From contig DLHF01000018.1 of assembly GCA_002483085.1 (NCBI GenBank), positions 1-64,000 on the forward strand: a stretch of DNA of 64,000 nucleotides, read 5' to 3'. A program made the translations under genes and the position numbers. A model generated the notes under the pieces. It had not been told where the DNA came from, made no database searches, and saw only the letters and a list, made by a program, of their open reading frames with translations. Origin of the DNA: Ignavibacteria bacterium UBA7675 (GTDB taxonomy: Bacteria; Bacteroidota; Ignavibacteria; Kapaibacteriales; UB7675). Shown here one piece after another: positions 51,508 to 59,197 of this stretch; within the stretch, counting starts at the first letter, position 1; each line of letters opens with the position of its first letter.

Positions 51508-52749
51508 CTACCCGCGTTGCTGTAGCGCGCGATAGAGCATCCACAGAGCATTGGTGACAGAAAGCTCGCGGTTTATGCGGCGGTCATTGCCGAACATAAA
51601 TCGCACGGCCTGCACGCCATTTGCATCCGCCAGGCTGATCCACACGGTGCCGACAGGCTTATCCGGTGTTCCTCCGTCGGGCCCGGCAATACCGGTAATC
51701 CCCATGCCGTACTCGGTATTGAAAAGAGTGCGTACATGAGCAGCGAGCAGTTCTGCGGTTTCTTTGCTCACGGCACCTACGGTGCTGAGCACATCGGCGG
51801 GAACATTCAGCAGTTTCATTTTAGCTTCGTTGCTGTACACCTGCACACCACCTATAAAGTACGCCGAACTCCCGGGTGTTTCGGTGAATGCAGCCCCGAG
51901 CAGGCCACCGGTACACGACTCTGCAACAGCGACTTTCTGCCCTGCTGCGATCAGCATTGTTCCTACAGTACTGGCCAAGGTATCGCTTCCACGCCCGTAG
52001 ATATATCGTCCTGCGGTTTTGTACAAGTGTGCCTCGATACGCTGCATAATTTCTTCAGCTTCGGCGCGGTTTTCTGCGGTGACGCCCACGCGCAGGCGCA
52101 CTCCCGCAGTCGACGGCAAAAAAGCGAGTTCCTGCCCTTCTAGGAATTCCGCCGGGCTGCCTATGAGATCAGCAAGCGACGATTCGATAACGCCTGCTGT
52201 TTGCAGGGTGGAAAACAGCACAGTACGGCCTTGCCCTTTCGCTTCGAGCTCCGGAAACACATAAGTAGCGGAGAGGTATTGCATTTCGTAGGGTACACCG
52301 GGCATAGCGAACAGCAATTTGCCGTCGCGCTCCATGCGCAGCCCGGGCGCCGTTCCTCTATCGTTGAACAGCGGGCGGCTGGTAGAGGGAATAATCACTT
52401 GGGTAATCTGGCGCGGAGTAACTTCTCTACCCCGCAATTCTAATCGTTGTTTCAGCACGGCAAACGCCTCTTCGTTGCGTTCGAGGACATCATTGAAATA
52501 CAGAGCCAGCGCGTCGCGCGTGAGATCGTCGTGTGTCGGCCCTAGTCCGCCGGTGACAAGCAGAACATCGGAAAACGAGAGCAGCCTGTCGATCTCTGCT
52601 ACAATCACAGCCAGCGTATCGCCAACAACAGAATGGGCGGCAACGCGCCAGCCGCGTTGCGTGCACTGCTCGGAAAGCCACGCCGCATTGCTGTTTACAA
52701 TCTGGCCGATACATATTTCATCGCCGATGGTAAGAATAGAAATAGTCAT
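51508..52749 (-). CDS. cinA: CinA-family nicotinamide-nucleotide amidase
   Basis: A 413-residue two-domain protein. The N-terminal MoaB/MogA-like COG1058 domain has T-I-G-D-E-I-C-I-G-Q-I-V-N-S-N-A and T-G-G-L-G-P-T-H-D-D-L-T-R-D. The C-terminal CinA domain (about 255-410) has V-A-E-S-C-T-G-G-L-L-G-A, with the active Ser in E-S-C-T-G, and G-I-T-G-I-A-G-P-D-G-G. It deamidates NMN in the pyridine nucleotide cycle and is linked to competence in some bacteria. Confidence 0.94.
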   Translation of the reverse strand: MTISILTIGDEICIGQIVNSNAAWLSEQCTQRGWRVAAHSVVGDTLAVIVAEIDRLLSFSDVLLVTGGLGPTHDDLTRDALALYFNDVLERNEEAFAVLKQRLELRGREVTPRQITQVIIPSTSRPLFNDRGTAPGLRMERDGKLLFAMPGVPYEMQYLSATYVFPELEAKGQGRTVLFSTLQTAGVIESSLADLIGSPAEFLEGQELAFLPSTAGVRLRVGVTAENRAEAEEIMQRIEAHLYKTAGRYIYGRGSDTLASTVGTMLIAAGQKVAVAESCTGGLLGAAFTETPGSSAYFIGGVQVYSNEAKMKLLNVPADVLSTVGAVSKETAELLAAHVRTLFNTEYGMGITGIAGPDGGTPDKPVGTVWISLADANGVQAVRFMFGNDRRINRELSVTNALWMLYRALQQRG

Positions 52750-52922
52750 ACATTATGCCGAAGTGGATCAGATAGTTCAATTAGCAACAAAAATACAGCA
52801 TTCGGGTGAATCTTCGCAGCAGCATCCTTCATTTCATTACAGAGAATCTTCTCATCTTACTGTCTTCTATTGTTTGTTGCAACGCGCACATACACACGGC
52901 GGGAAGTCATAGTAAGAACAAT

Positions 52923-52984
52923 ATGCAGACGAGGTAGCACGCGGTACAGAGGCTGATAGCAAGAGCAGCGACCGAAGCACAGCG
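52923..52984 (+). repeat. Intergenic repeat family 1, copy J
   Basis: A degenerate copy: ATGCAGACGAGGTAGCACGC, GGTACAGAGG, then GCAGCGACCGAAGCAC. Confidence 0.62.
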
Positions 52985-53011
52985 CAAAGCATCACCGACG
53001 GAACGCGACAC

Positions 53012-53036
53012 AAAAAAGCCCGGTTGTCCGGGCCTT
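53012..53036 (-). terminator. Terminator downstream of the IS630-like gene
   Basis: On the minus strand the stem AGGCCCGG/CCGGGCTT with loop ACAA is followed by six Ts. It lies about 170 bases after the end of the truncated transposase-like gene. Confidence 0.75.
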
Positions 53037-53082
53037 ATGAGGGGGAGTACCACAGTAAAAAGCGTGCAAACCGGAAGCGAAG

Positions 53083-53120
53083 CCACACCAGATATGTACC
53101 GGGAGCATATCTGGTATGTG
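53083..53120. other. Long imperfect hairpin
   Basis: The arms ACCAGATATG (53087-53096) and CATATCTGGT (53106-53115) pair perfectly, with the flanks CCAC and GTGG extending the stem after a small bulge. It lies between the truncated transposase-like gene and its terminator and could be a remnant of an element end or a transcript structure. Confidence 0.6.
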
Positions 53121-53206
53121 GTGTTATCCGCACGCGGGCTGGCGGAACTAGCACCGAGCAAGACACGGAAGACAACGGAACGAGCACATGCATTGTAAGG
53201 GGACGA

Positions 53207-53689
53207 CTATAGCAGGGATGGCGTTCCCTCTCCATGTGTTGCGGCTCCGCGTTCCGGCGCACACTGTATCACACTTTCCAGAGCTTTACGCGGCTTTTGC
53301 AGCGGCCTACCGCGCCAGCCAATTTTCCGCAAAATATAGCTAACATTTTCATCGGAGTAGCGCACACCGAACTGGCGATAGATCAGTTCGCCAACTAGCG
53401 AGCGCTTCCAGCGTTGACCTGCCAAACCATAAGTTTCCGGGCTATGTGCGAGCATAGCGGGCAAAAGCTCCTGCTTTTCGCGCGGCAAACGAGGTGGCAG
53501 GCCAGTGGGCTTCCCCACGCGAAGAGCATCCGCCCCTCCGGTACGTGCACGGGCAAGCCAGCGGCTTACAGCGCCCTGCGTAACACCGAGCAGCAGAGCG
53601 ATCTGCGTTTGTTTTACCCCTTGGCAATGCAGACACCACGCCTGTAGCCTCCGCTCCTCAATAGAAATATGCGTGTTGTTACCCGCCAT
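53207..53689 (-). pseudogene. Truncated IS630-type transposase (helix-turn-helix part only)
   Basis: A 160-residue reading frame with AGGAAAGGAC upstream of the ATG at 53689. It has an N-terminal helix-turn-helix (E-E-R-R-L-Q-A-W-C-L-H, T-Q-I-A-L-L-L-G-V-T-Q-G-A-V-S-R-W), followed by a winged helix (V-G-E-L-I-Y-R-Q-F-G-V-R-Y-S-D-E-N-V-S-Y-I-L-R-K-I-G) and K-P-R-K-A. This is the DNA-binding half of IS630/winged-helix transposases. The DDE catalytic half (about 180 residues) is absent, and the last 25 residues look non-homologous. It may be a remnant or a reused DNA-binding protein; the intact ribosome binding site and downstream terminator leave the latter open. Confidence 0.7.
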
Positions 53690-53726
53690 AGCTGTGTCCT
53701 TTCCTATGTGTGCTGTGCGCCTATCG

Positions 53727-54236
53727 TTATTCCTCCTGCCCAGGTTTGGGAATGCACAACCCAGCTCTGCAACCACAGTGCAGCGGACCGCTTTCAGCGG
53801 GAGTACATTCCCTACCGGGGGCATCACTTCGCTCCGACACGGAATCGGGTTCGTCAGTCGCCGTATATCCAGCCGCCCCTACCGGCAGGATGACCGACGC
53901 CCCATCCCTTTGGGCGAAATATTGGAGGCACCTGATCACCAATCCCTTTTCATGAGGAAACACCAGATCGCTGGTTGGCACATAAAAAGGCACAAATGGG
54001 TCGTCGGCAGACTCATGCGGCAGATAGGGAATTGCCCACAAGCACAGAGCACATCTGGCAATTTCCATCATTCCATACTGCATAGCGTCGACAACTAGAA
54101 GCAGATTAGCGACATCTGGCGCCGAGTCTCTATGCAGCAGCAGGCTGCCGGGATTCCACCGCCCGAGCTGCAATACACTATGCTGCTCGTTGTTTTGCAG
54201 TTGCCTGCCTGATTTACCGGGTAAGTAGTGAAGCAT
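53727..54236 (-). CDS. Hypothetical protein, possible degenerate PRPP synthetase-like fragment
   Basis: A 169-residue frame with AAGGAG before the ATG at 54236. Residues about 41-73 (D-V-A-N-L-L-L-V-V-D-A-M, then A-I-P-Y-L-P-H-E) recall the L-L-x-x-x-D-A-L ... I-P-Y-x-P-Y region of ribose-phosphate pyrophosphokinases, but the R-Q-D-R that should follow is missing. The last 60 residues look like low-quality, out-of-frame sequence. It may be a decayed gene. It sits between the truncated transposase and a small HTH-like gene. Function unknown. Confidence 0.5.
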   Translation of the reverse strand: MLHYLPGKSGRQLQNNEQHSVLQLGRWNPGSLLLHRDSAPDVANLLLVVDAMQYGMMEIARCALCLWAIPYLPHESADDPFVPFYVPTSDLVFPHEKGLVIRCLQYFAQRDGASVILPVGAAGYTATDEPDSVSERSDAPGRECTPAESGPLHCGCRAGLCIPKPGQEE

Positions 54237-54306
54237 AACTATCTCCTTGTAGGATACCATACACGCATACTGTTTTAGGTGAATTCAAGGTGAGCTAATC
54301 ACCGTC

Positions 54307-54582
54307 CTATATCGCACCGGAGTCATTGTGCCCGGTGCCACGCCGCTCGTAATTCTCCATCAGGTAGTCTTTTACCTGCCGCAAACTGCTGCCGTCTTGA
54401 GGATACAAGAGCTGCACCTGCCGCAGAGCCACTGCATAAATAATGTGCGGATCGTCGCTGCTCCATTTCTTTAGCAGCGTATTGCGATGCATCTTCAGGT
54501 CTTTTGCCAGATCTATCACATGACCGCGGTGTAGCGGTATCTTTTTACCGGGGTGAGAATCTTTCTGCATCGTCGTCTTCAC
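54307..54582 (-). CDS. Small HTH-like hypothetical protein
   Basis: A 91-residue basic protein. D-L-A-K-D-L-K-M-H-R-N-T-L-L-K-K-W (about residues 25-41) looks like a helix-turn-helix. The frame opens with a GTG at 54582; an ATG at 54570 is the alternative, and AAAAAGGAAT upstream is too near the GTG and slightly far from the ATG. It is 70 bases upstream of the PRPP-synthetase-like frame on the same strand and might regulate it. No family is recognised. Confidence 0.55.
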   Translation of the reverse strand: MKTTMQKDSHPGKKIPLHRGHVIDLAKDLKMHRNTLLKKWSSDDPHIIYAVALRQVQLLYPQDGSSLRQVKDYLMENYERRGTGHNDSGAI

Positions 54583-54703
54583 ATTCCTTTTTGTGTAAAA
54601 ACAACGGCTGTTTGCCGTATATTCGGGGTAATAATTTTCCTATCAATTCGGCGGTATGCTCTCTGCATTACCCCTATAGCGTAAATCTAAGGAAGATTTT
54701 ACC

Positions 54704-55363
54704 TTATAACAAGTACATTTTTACACAAACAAGGGCTCGATGTCTGATTTTTTTACACCTGGCGACCGTCTGCGCTACTTTGCTTCTGTTTTCATGGCCC
54801 TCTTCTGTCAAGACATTTGCCGCTGCTTCAGCCATATCTATGCGCGTGGCATACGGAACTTTTCCATCTCCGGCGGGAAAAAATATACCGTTCTCCATAA
54901 CCTGTTCGCCCATAAACATAGGGAGAACCTCGGCGTAGAGAGTATTCTTGAGAACAGTATAGACCATCCCTGAATTCTTCAGGTGTTCATACGTCGAGAT
55001 ATGGCTTGCGGCAATAAATGCTATCGCTGAATGAACCGGGTCTTTCATATCTATGCCAGTGTACACAATATGCTTTACACCTGCTTCCTTTGCTGCCTTG
55101 ATAACATTCTCGTGGTGTATCGCCCTATCTTTAAGATCGCTGGAGGAAACAAGCAGTAGCTTGTCAATTCCGGCACATGCTTTTACCAGCGAGTCGTGGT
55201 CGTTATAATCTCCAATGCGTACATCCACGCCCTTCTCCTTCAGCTCCGCAGCCTTCGCTTCATCCCTGGCTAATGCTGCAAGCGTGTGTGCAGGAACCTT
55301 TGCAAGAAGAAAATCAACTGCCGCTTTTCCCAAATGCCCCGTAGAACCTGTGACTAATATCAT
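54704..55363 (-). pseudogene. QorB-like NAD(P)-binding quinone oxidoreductase, C-terminally truncated
   Basis: A 219-residue NmrA/SDR-type protein. The N-terminal I-L-V-T-G-S-T-G-H-L-G-K-A (residues 2-14) is the NAD(P) motif, and V-D-V-R-I-G-D-Y-N-D-H-D-S-L, L-L-L-V-S-S-S-D and V-K-H-I-V-Y-T-G match QorB-type NAD(P)H:quinone oxidoreductases. These are about 285 residues; here similarity stops after L-T-E-E-G-H-E-N, and the last about 25 residues look unrelated. About 70 C-terminal residues are missing, so it is probably inactivated or altered. It is divergent from the HxlR regulator, a common pairing. Confidence 0.75.
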
Positions 55364-55440
55364 GGCAAGTATTTCAAATAGTTGTACTGTAGACTGTTGT
55401 ATAGAGATACAAACCTACGTACATTTACTATACATTATAC

Positions 55441-55464
55441 AGCGCTATCCTATAGGATAGTGCT
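55441..55464. promoter_or_regulatory. Palindromic operator candidate between qorB-like and HxlR genes
   Basis: A 24-base palindrome with one mismatched pair: AGC-G-CTATCCTATAGGATAG-T-GCT, its perfect 16-bp core at 55445-55460. It lies in the 127-base divergent spacer, 27 bases before the HxlR start. HxlR dimers bind such inverted repeats next to their own genes, so this is the likely operator for autoregulation and qorB control. Confidence 0.68.
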
Positions 55465-55490
55465 ATACTTCAAGATAGTAGCCCATAATA

Positions 55491-55853
55491 ATGCCTACAC
55501 ACGTGCAACAGCAGGAACCTACAAAGCTCGCATGCATAAAGATGATTCTTCCGGTGCGGGATGCCTTAGAGATACTCAGCGGCAAGTGGAAGTTACCCAT
55601 CATCATTTCTCTGTCATTCGGCACCAAACGATTTAAGCAAATTTCATCTGATATTCAGGGCATCACTGACAAGATGCTCTCGAAGGAATTGAAAGAATTA
55701 GAAATAAACCAGATGGTAACGCGGACAGTGCTCAACACCTTCCCACCGGCAGTGGAGTATTCTATTACCGAACACGGCAGATCGCTGGAGAAACTCATCG
55801 TGGAGCTACACAGTTGGGGTATGCAGCACAGAAAAAAAATTATAGGCAAATAG
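55491..55853 (+). CDS. HxlR-family transcriptional regulator
   Basis: A 120-residue winged-helix regulator. The signature starts P-V-R-D-A-L-E-I-L-S-G-K-W-K-L-P-I-I-I-S-L (about residues 21-41), followed by F-K-Q-I-S-S-D-I-Q-G-I-T-D-K-M-L-S-K-E-L-K-E-L and Y-S-I-T-E-H-G-R-S-L. The DNA-binding helix contains the T-D-K-M-L-S stretch. The usual N-terminal C-P is reduced to a lone Cys (L-A-C-I-K), a possible redox sensor as in HypR/QorR-type members. It probably controls the divergent qorB-like gene and itself. Confidence 0.88.
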   Translation: MPTHVQQQEPTKLACIKMILPVRDALEILSGKWKLPIIISLSFGTKRFKQISSDIQGITDKMLSKELKELEINQMVTRTVLNTFPPAVEYSITEHGRSLEKLIVELHSWGMQHRKKIIGK

Positions 55854-55984
55854 AGCCGTATAGCCGCATCCATAGGCTGCACGTGTTCACAGCACAAGCC
55901 GGTTGGGCTATAAAGGCATCATTCCTACAAGAGATGTCGTTGGAAGGTTTGCACAAGGTGAAAGGAAGGCTACCGAATGCTGTA

Positions 55985-56245
55985 TCAGGAACGCATCTTT
56001 CGCCCAAAGCGATAGGACAGCAGCCCACTTACCAGCAACAGCATGCCCACACCAATTTCGTCCGGAATACCGTTGAATGGCCGTATGAAGAGAGCGATAA
56101 TATGCGCCGACGCAAGCAATAAACCTGCGATACCGAGCGCACAGCCCCCGGCAGTAAACAGAGTAGAAAGAGTTTCAGTCACCAAAAAACGGGCAATGGG
56201 ATGGAGCCGTGCCATAAGATTGTCTATGCTGCGGGCAGAGTACAC
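55985..56245 (-). CDS. Small two-helix membrane protein
   Basis: An 86-residue inner-membrane protein of unknown function, with a GTG start at 56245 preceded by AAGGGAAA. Hydrophobic segments at about 25-53 (T-L-F-T-A-G-G-C-A-L-G-I-A-G-L-L-L-A-S-A-H-I) and about 62-78 (E-I-G-V-G-M-L-L-L-V-S-G-L-L-S-Y) are two predicted membrane helices, ending in a basic R-F-G-R-K-M-R-S. An ATG at 56215 is an alternative start. It converges with the HxlR gene. Confidence 0.6.
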   Translation of the reverse strand: MYSARSIDNLMARLHPIARFLVTETLSTLFTAGGCALGIAGLLLASAHIIALFIRPFNGIPDEIGVGMLLLVSGLLSYRFGRKMRS

Positions 56246-56518
56246 GAAAAATTTCCCTTAATCTATTGTTTCGGCAAGCCCATGTCAAGTATATGTGCAA
56301 AAGATCACCAGATTTTCAGCACAGACATTACCCATTCCTCTGATTTTCTCTGATGAAAGCTCGCAAGCAGAGCTAAACTACAGCGAATCCCCCTGCAAGT
56401 TAGCCGCGCCCTTGCAGAGCTTCACAGCGCGCACGCTAATCGCGCCTGGATTATGTTTTTTCCCTACACTCCACTACATTTGAACTATGTATTGTATCTC
56501 AACAGACTGGAATGAACT

Positions 56519-57379
56519 ATGAATGCAAGAACTATAAAGCACATTCACGACGCCCGCGATATCCCCATGGATAATCTGATTACATATTCCCCCCTGCCCT
56601 TGCCAGCGCTGCCGATGGTAGACCCATTTCTGCTGCTGAATCACCACGGCCCTCAGCACTATCCGCCGCACAATCGCGGATTGCCGTTTGGTCCACATCC
56701 TCATCGCGGCATGGAAACCGTCACGTTTATTATAGAAGGCGACATTATGCACAAAGATTCAGGCGGGCATAAAAGCGTGGTACGGGCTGGTGGCGTGCAG
56801 TGGATGACAGCCGGGCGAGGAGTAATTCACTCCGAAAATTCATCTGATGAATTCCTGAAACACGGCGGCAATATGGAAATTCTTCAGCTCTGGGTGAACC
56901 TGCCCGCTCGCGCCAAAATGGCCGAACCATTTTACAAGGGACTGCAAACGGAAGAAATTCCCGCTGTGGAATCCGACGGCGGTAAAGTGCGAACTGCACT
57001 TATTGCAGGAGCGTGGGATGGACGCGCAGCCGCGTTTCAGCCCGGTACAGATATTTCTCTGAACACCATAGAATTTCAACCGCAAGGGCAGCTCACCATC
57101 AACGTGCCGCCTATCCACAATGTGCTGTTCTACGTTATACGCGGCACACTGTTGGTACAAGGCCAAACAGCCACAGAGCGGCAGCTTGTGGAATTCGACA
57201 ACAATGGCGAAACAATCAGCATCGAGGCACAAACCGACAGCATTCTATTGTTCGGCCACGCACAGCCATTCCATGAGTCTGTTGTGGCACATGGGCCGTT
57301 TGTGATGAACACACACGAGGAAATTGCACAAGCCTACGACGATTACCGCCGTGGAAAGTTCGGCACGTGGAGAGAATAG
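56519..57379 (+). CDS. Pirin-family protein
   Basis: A 286-residue bicupin. The N-terminal cupin has P-F-L-L-L-N-H-H-G-P, the metal-binding H-P-H-R-G-M-E-T-V-T-F-I-I-E-G, S-G-G and V-Q-W-M-T-A-G-R-G-V-I-H-S-E, which are classic pirin residues. The C-terminal cupin ends H-E-S-V-V-A-H-G-P-F-V-M-N-T. The best-studied bacterial pirin (YhhW) has quercetinase activity, but the physiological role here is unknown. The 273 bases before it hold no gene. Confidence 0.93.
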   Translation: MNARTIKHIHDARDIPMDNLITYSPLPLPALPMVDPFLLLNHHGPQHYPPHNRGLPFGPHPHRGMETVTFIIEGDIMHKDSGGHKSVVRAGGVQWMTAGRGVIHSENSSDEFLKHGGNMEILQLWVNLPARAKMAEPFYKGLQTEEIPAVESDGGKVRTALIAGAWDGRAAAFQPGTDISLNTIEFQPQGQLTINVPPIHNVLFYVIRGTLLVQGQTATERQLVEFDNNGETISIEAQTDSILLFGHAQPFHESVVAHGPFVMNTHEEIAQAYDDYRRGKFGTWRE

Positions 57380-57439
57380 CATAAAGGGCCACCGAACAAT
57401 CGGTAGCTGATGAGCTACAGCAAAATTTCGGCTATGCTG

Positions 57440-57691
57440 TTACTCTTCAAGAATGCTACACGCAAACCCGGCTTTGTGCACGGTGTCCATAATCTGATCG
57501 GCAGGCATATCGTCGTCGTGCGACTGCACGCGCAAAATTCGATCGCAGTCCTCTATATCGAAGTTGATTTTGTAATCGGGGAAAATTTCAAGAAGCCGCT
57601 GCACCAACCCAGCGGCTTCTTGCTGACTGTCAACATTTGTTTTGAACACTTCCACCATTGGTTCTGCGAAATAATGTGGATACATGAACAT
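57440..57691 (-). CDS. Small conserved hypothetical protein, HMA-like fold without Cys pair
   Basis: An 83-residue protein. V-E-V-F-K-T-N-V, then I-N-F-D-I-E-D-C-D-R-I-L-R-V and A-G-F-A-C-S-I-L-E-E give a ferredoxin-like beta-alpha-beta pattern reminiscent of heavy-metal-associated domains but without C-x-x-C. Similar short proteins occur in Bacteroidota. AAGGAG lies ten bases before the ATG at 57691. It follows the membrane protein gene by seven bases, so it is part of the sigma factor operon. Confidence 0.75.
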   Translation of the reverse strand: MFMYPHYFAEPMVEVFKTNVDSQQEAAGLVQRLLEIFPDYKINFDIEDCDRILRVQSHDDDMPADQIMDTVHKAGFACSILEE

Positions 57692-57698
57692 AGGTTCG

Positions 57699-58055
57699 TT
57701 ACTCCTTTGTTTCCTGAACTTTGTCTTCTTCCCAAAAAGGCCCACCACGCCGCCGCCAGTGTTCGCGACATTTCTGTCGCTCTTCGGGCGTCATCGACGC
57801 CATGCGTTCTGCAAATCGTTGCTTCCAGTATTTATCGTGTTTCCAACGTCCACCAGGCCCGCCATGCCGCCCGCCAAAGCCTTGCAGCAGTATTTTCGAC
57901 AGCACAAACAGCCCCACAGATTGCCAATAAGTAAGCGTTGGTCCGTGAAAAAGCGCTGGAATCAGGGCATTCCAAAGCAACATTACCACCCATCCAACGA
58001 CAAACACGGCCACAGTGATGAGCAGAGGAATCTTCAGCCACAGTTTCTTTTTCAT
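57699..58055 (-). CDS. Small membrane protein of the ECF sigma operon
   Basis: A 118-residue protein with two membrane helices (about 8-28 and about 40-58; L-K-I-P-L-L-I-T-V-A-V-F-V-V-G-W-V-V-M-L-L-W-N and Y-W-Q-S-V-G-L-F-V-L-S-K-I-L-L), then a Gly/His-rich link (G-G-R-H-G-G-P-G-G-R-W-K-H) and a charged tail M-T-P-E-E-R-Q-K-C-R-E-H-W-R-R-R-G-G. The tail resembles the L-T-P-E-E-R-x-x-F motif of CpxP/Spy-type proteins. It is 27 bases after the sigma factor gene and may act as its regulator or metal/stress sensor. Confidence 0.75.
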   Translation of the reverse strand: MKKKLWLKIPLLITVAVFVVGWVVMLLWNALIPALFHGPTLTYWQSVGLFVLSKILLQGFGGRHGGPGGRWKHDKYWKQRFAERMASMTPEERQKCREHWRRRGGPFWEEDKVQETKE

Positions 58056-58082
58056 AGTCTTCAGAGCATATAGTGTACAATT

Positions 58083-58676
58083 CTATTCTCGCAGCAGATC
58101 GTCGTACACTTCGCGCAGCCGCCCGCGCAGATACAGCACGGCATAGCGTTTGCGCGAGAGCAGTGTATTGACGGGGACGCCGGTAATCGCTGCGATCTCC
58201 CGGAAACTTTTATCCTCAAGCTCGTGCAGGATAAATACTTCCCGTTGCTCCGGCGGCAAATCGTCCAGCGCATCGGCTAACTGCGACCACACAGTGGATC
58301 GCAGGTACACCGTATCAGGGCTTTCGGATTTGTCGAACAGCACTTCCAAACGCGGAGGAAGTGCTTCATTTTCATCGGTATCACCTGCCGCTGCCGTAGA
58401 GGTCTCCAACGACACATACTTGCGCCTGCGATACCAGTCAATAATTCTATTACCTGCCACCTGAAAAAGCCACGAAGCTGCTCGCTCAATTGGTTCGAGC
58501 TGCATCGCTGTTACAAACTGATAGAAGACATCCTGCAGTATATCTTCGGCATCGGCCTCGCTCGCTACGCGTCGCCGGATAAAATCCAGCAGCCGCCTTT
58601 GTTCTTTCCGCACTGTCCGCCGTATCGACTCGTTCTGTGCTTCAATAGTCATCGAATGTATCAGTAGTTGCTCCAT
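58083..58676 (-). CDS. ECF-type sigma-70 family factor
   Basis: A 197-residue sigma factor. Region 2 is at about residues 22-85 (F-I-R-R-R-V-A-S-E-A-D-A-E-D-I-L-Q-D-V-F and W-L-F-Q-V-A-G-N-R-I-I-D-W-Y-R-R-R-K). Region 4 is at about 125-180 (L-P-P-E-Q-R-E-V-F-I-L-H-E-L, F-R-E-I-A-A-I-T-G-V-P-V-N-T-L-L-S-R-K-R-Y-A). I start at M-E-Q-L-L (58676); M-T-I-E-A at 58652 is also possible. No standard anti-sigma gene follows; the two-helix protein downstream takes that position. Confidence 0.9.
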   Translation of the reverse strand: MEQLLIHSMTIEAQNESIRRTVRKEQRRLLDFIRRRVASEADAEDILQDVFYQFVTAMQLEPIERAASWLFQVAGNRIIDWYRRRKYVSLETSTAAAGDTDENEALPPRLEVLFDKSESPDTVYLRSTVWSQLADALDDLPPEQREVFILHELEDKSFREIAAITGVPVNTLLSRKRYAVLYLRGRLREVYDDLLRE

Positions 58677-59197
58677 ATCCCGGATGTAGAAGCCCGACGG
58701 CACCTGAGCAGCCTTCGGAGAGCGTGATTGCACGGCATACCATTGCACGGCATACAGGAGTAGCCGAACGGACTATGGCGATATTTTAAAGAATTTTTCA
58801 TTCGCTCTTTTTTGTTTTCTGCCTCCACCCAGGCTCTGTGCACCGCACTGTACTTATCATAAGTTCGTCCGCGCACTGTTCCTACAGTCATGATGAGTGG
58901 ACGAACACCGCTTCGCACCGTTCTTATGACAATGGTGCGGGAAGCCTGCGATGGCTCGCAGACAATTATCCGGAGATTATCGACACAAATGGCATTTACA
59001 GGAGCACAGACAGCTTACGAACCGTCCTGCTACACCCCATACGCTCTCGCACAGCAGTACAAATATTCATCTCTTTCCAAAGACACCGCAGACAATTTGT
59101 AGATTTACCGAAAAATAAAATGGACATACATTCGGTTGGATTGGCAACTCTGAATCTGCTCCATCAGCTATAGAGCATACAGCTTTCCGGCTACTCG
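58677..59197. other. Intergenic stretch upstream of the sigma operon
   Basis: A 521-base divergent gap without a convincing gene. It holds a degenerate repeat family 1 copy K (58822-58906) with a nested hairpin. Short frames on the plus strand (58838-59173, 58890-59102) show no protein-like features. Promoters for both flanking genes must be here. Confidence 0.5.
58822..58906 (-). repeat. Intergenic repeat family 1, degenerate copy K with nested hairpin
   Basis: Aligned to copy A it keeps GTGCACCGCACTG, TTATCATAAG and GTCCGCGCACTGTTCCT but has lost the bases between. It has formed its own cruciform: the outer arms GTTCGTCC (58863-58870) / GGACGAAC (58899-58906) enclose the inner arms ACTGT/ACAGT. 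Confidence 0.6.

Larger units (their letters stand above)
52750..53206. other. Intergenic stretch with repeat, terminator and hairpin
   Basis: A 457-base gap without a convincing gene. In order it contains repeat family 1 copy J (52923-52984), a minus-strand terminator (53012-53036) and a long imperfect hairpin (53083-53120). The left end should contain the cinA promoter. Confidence 0.55.

Noticed and set aside
58838..59173. Plus-strand frames upstream of the phosphodiester glycosidase gene
   Set aside because: They overlap a hairpin and a degenerate repeat, and show no domain or clear start signal.
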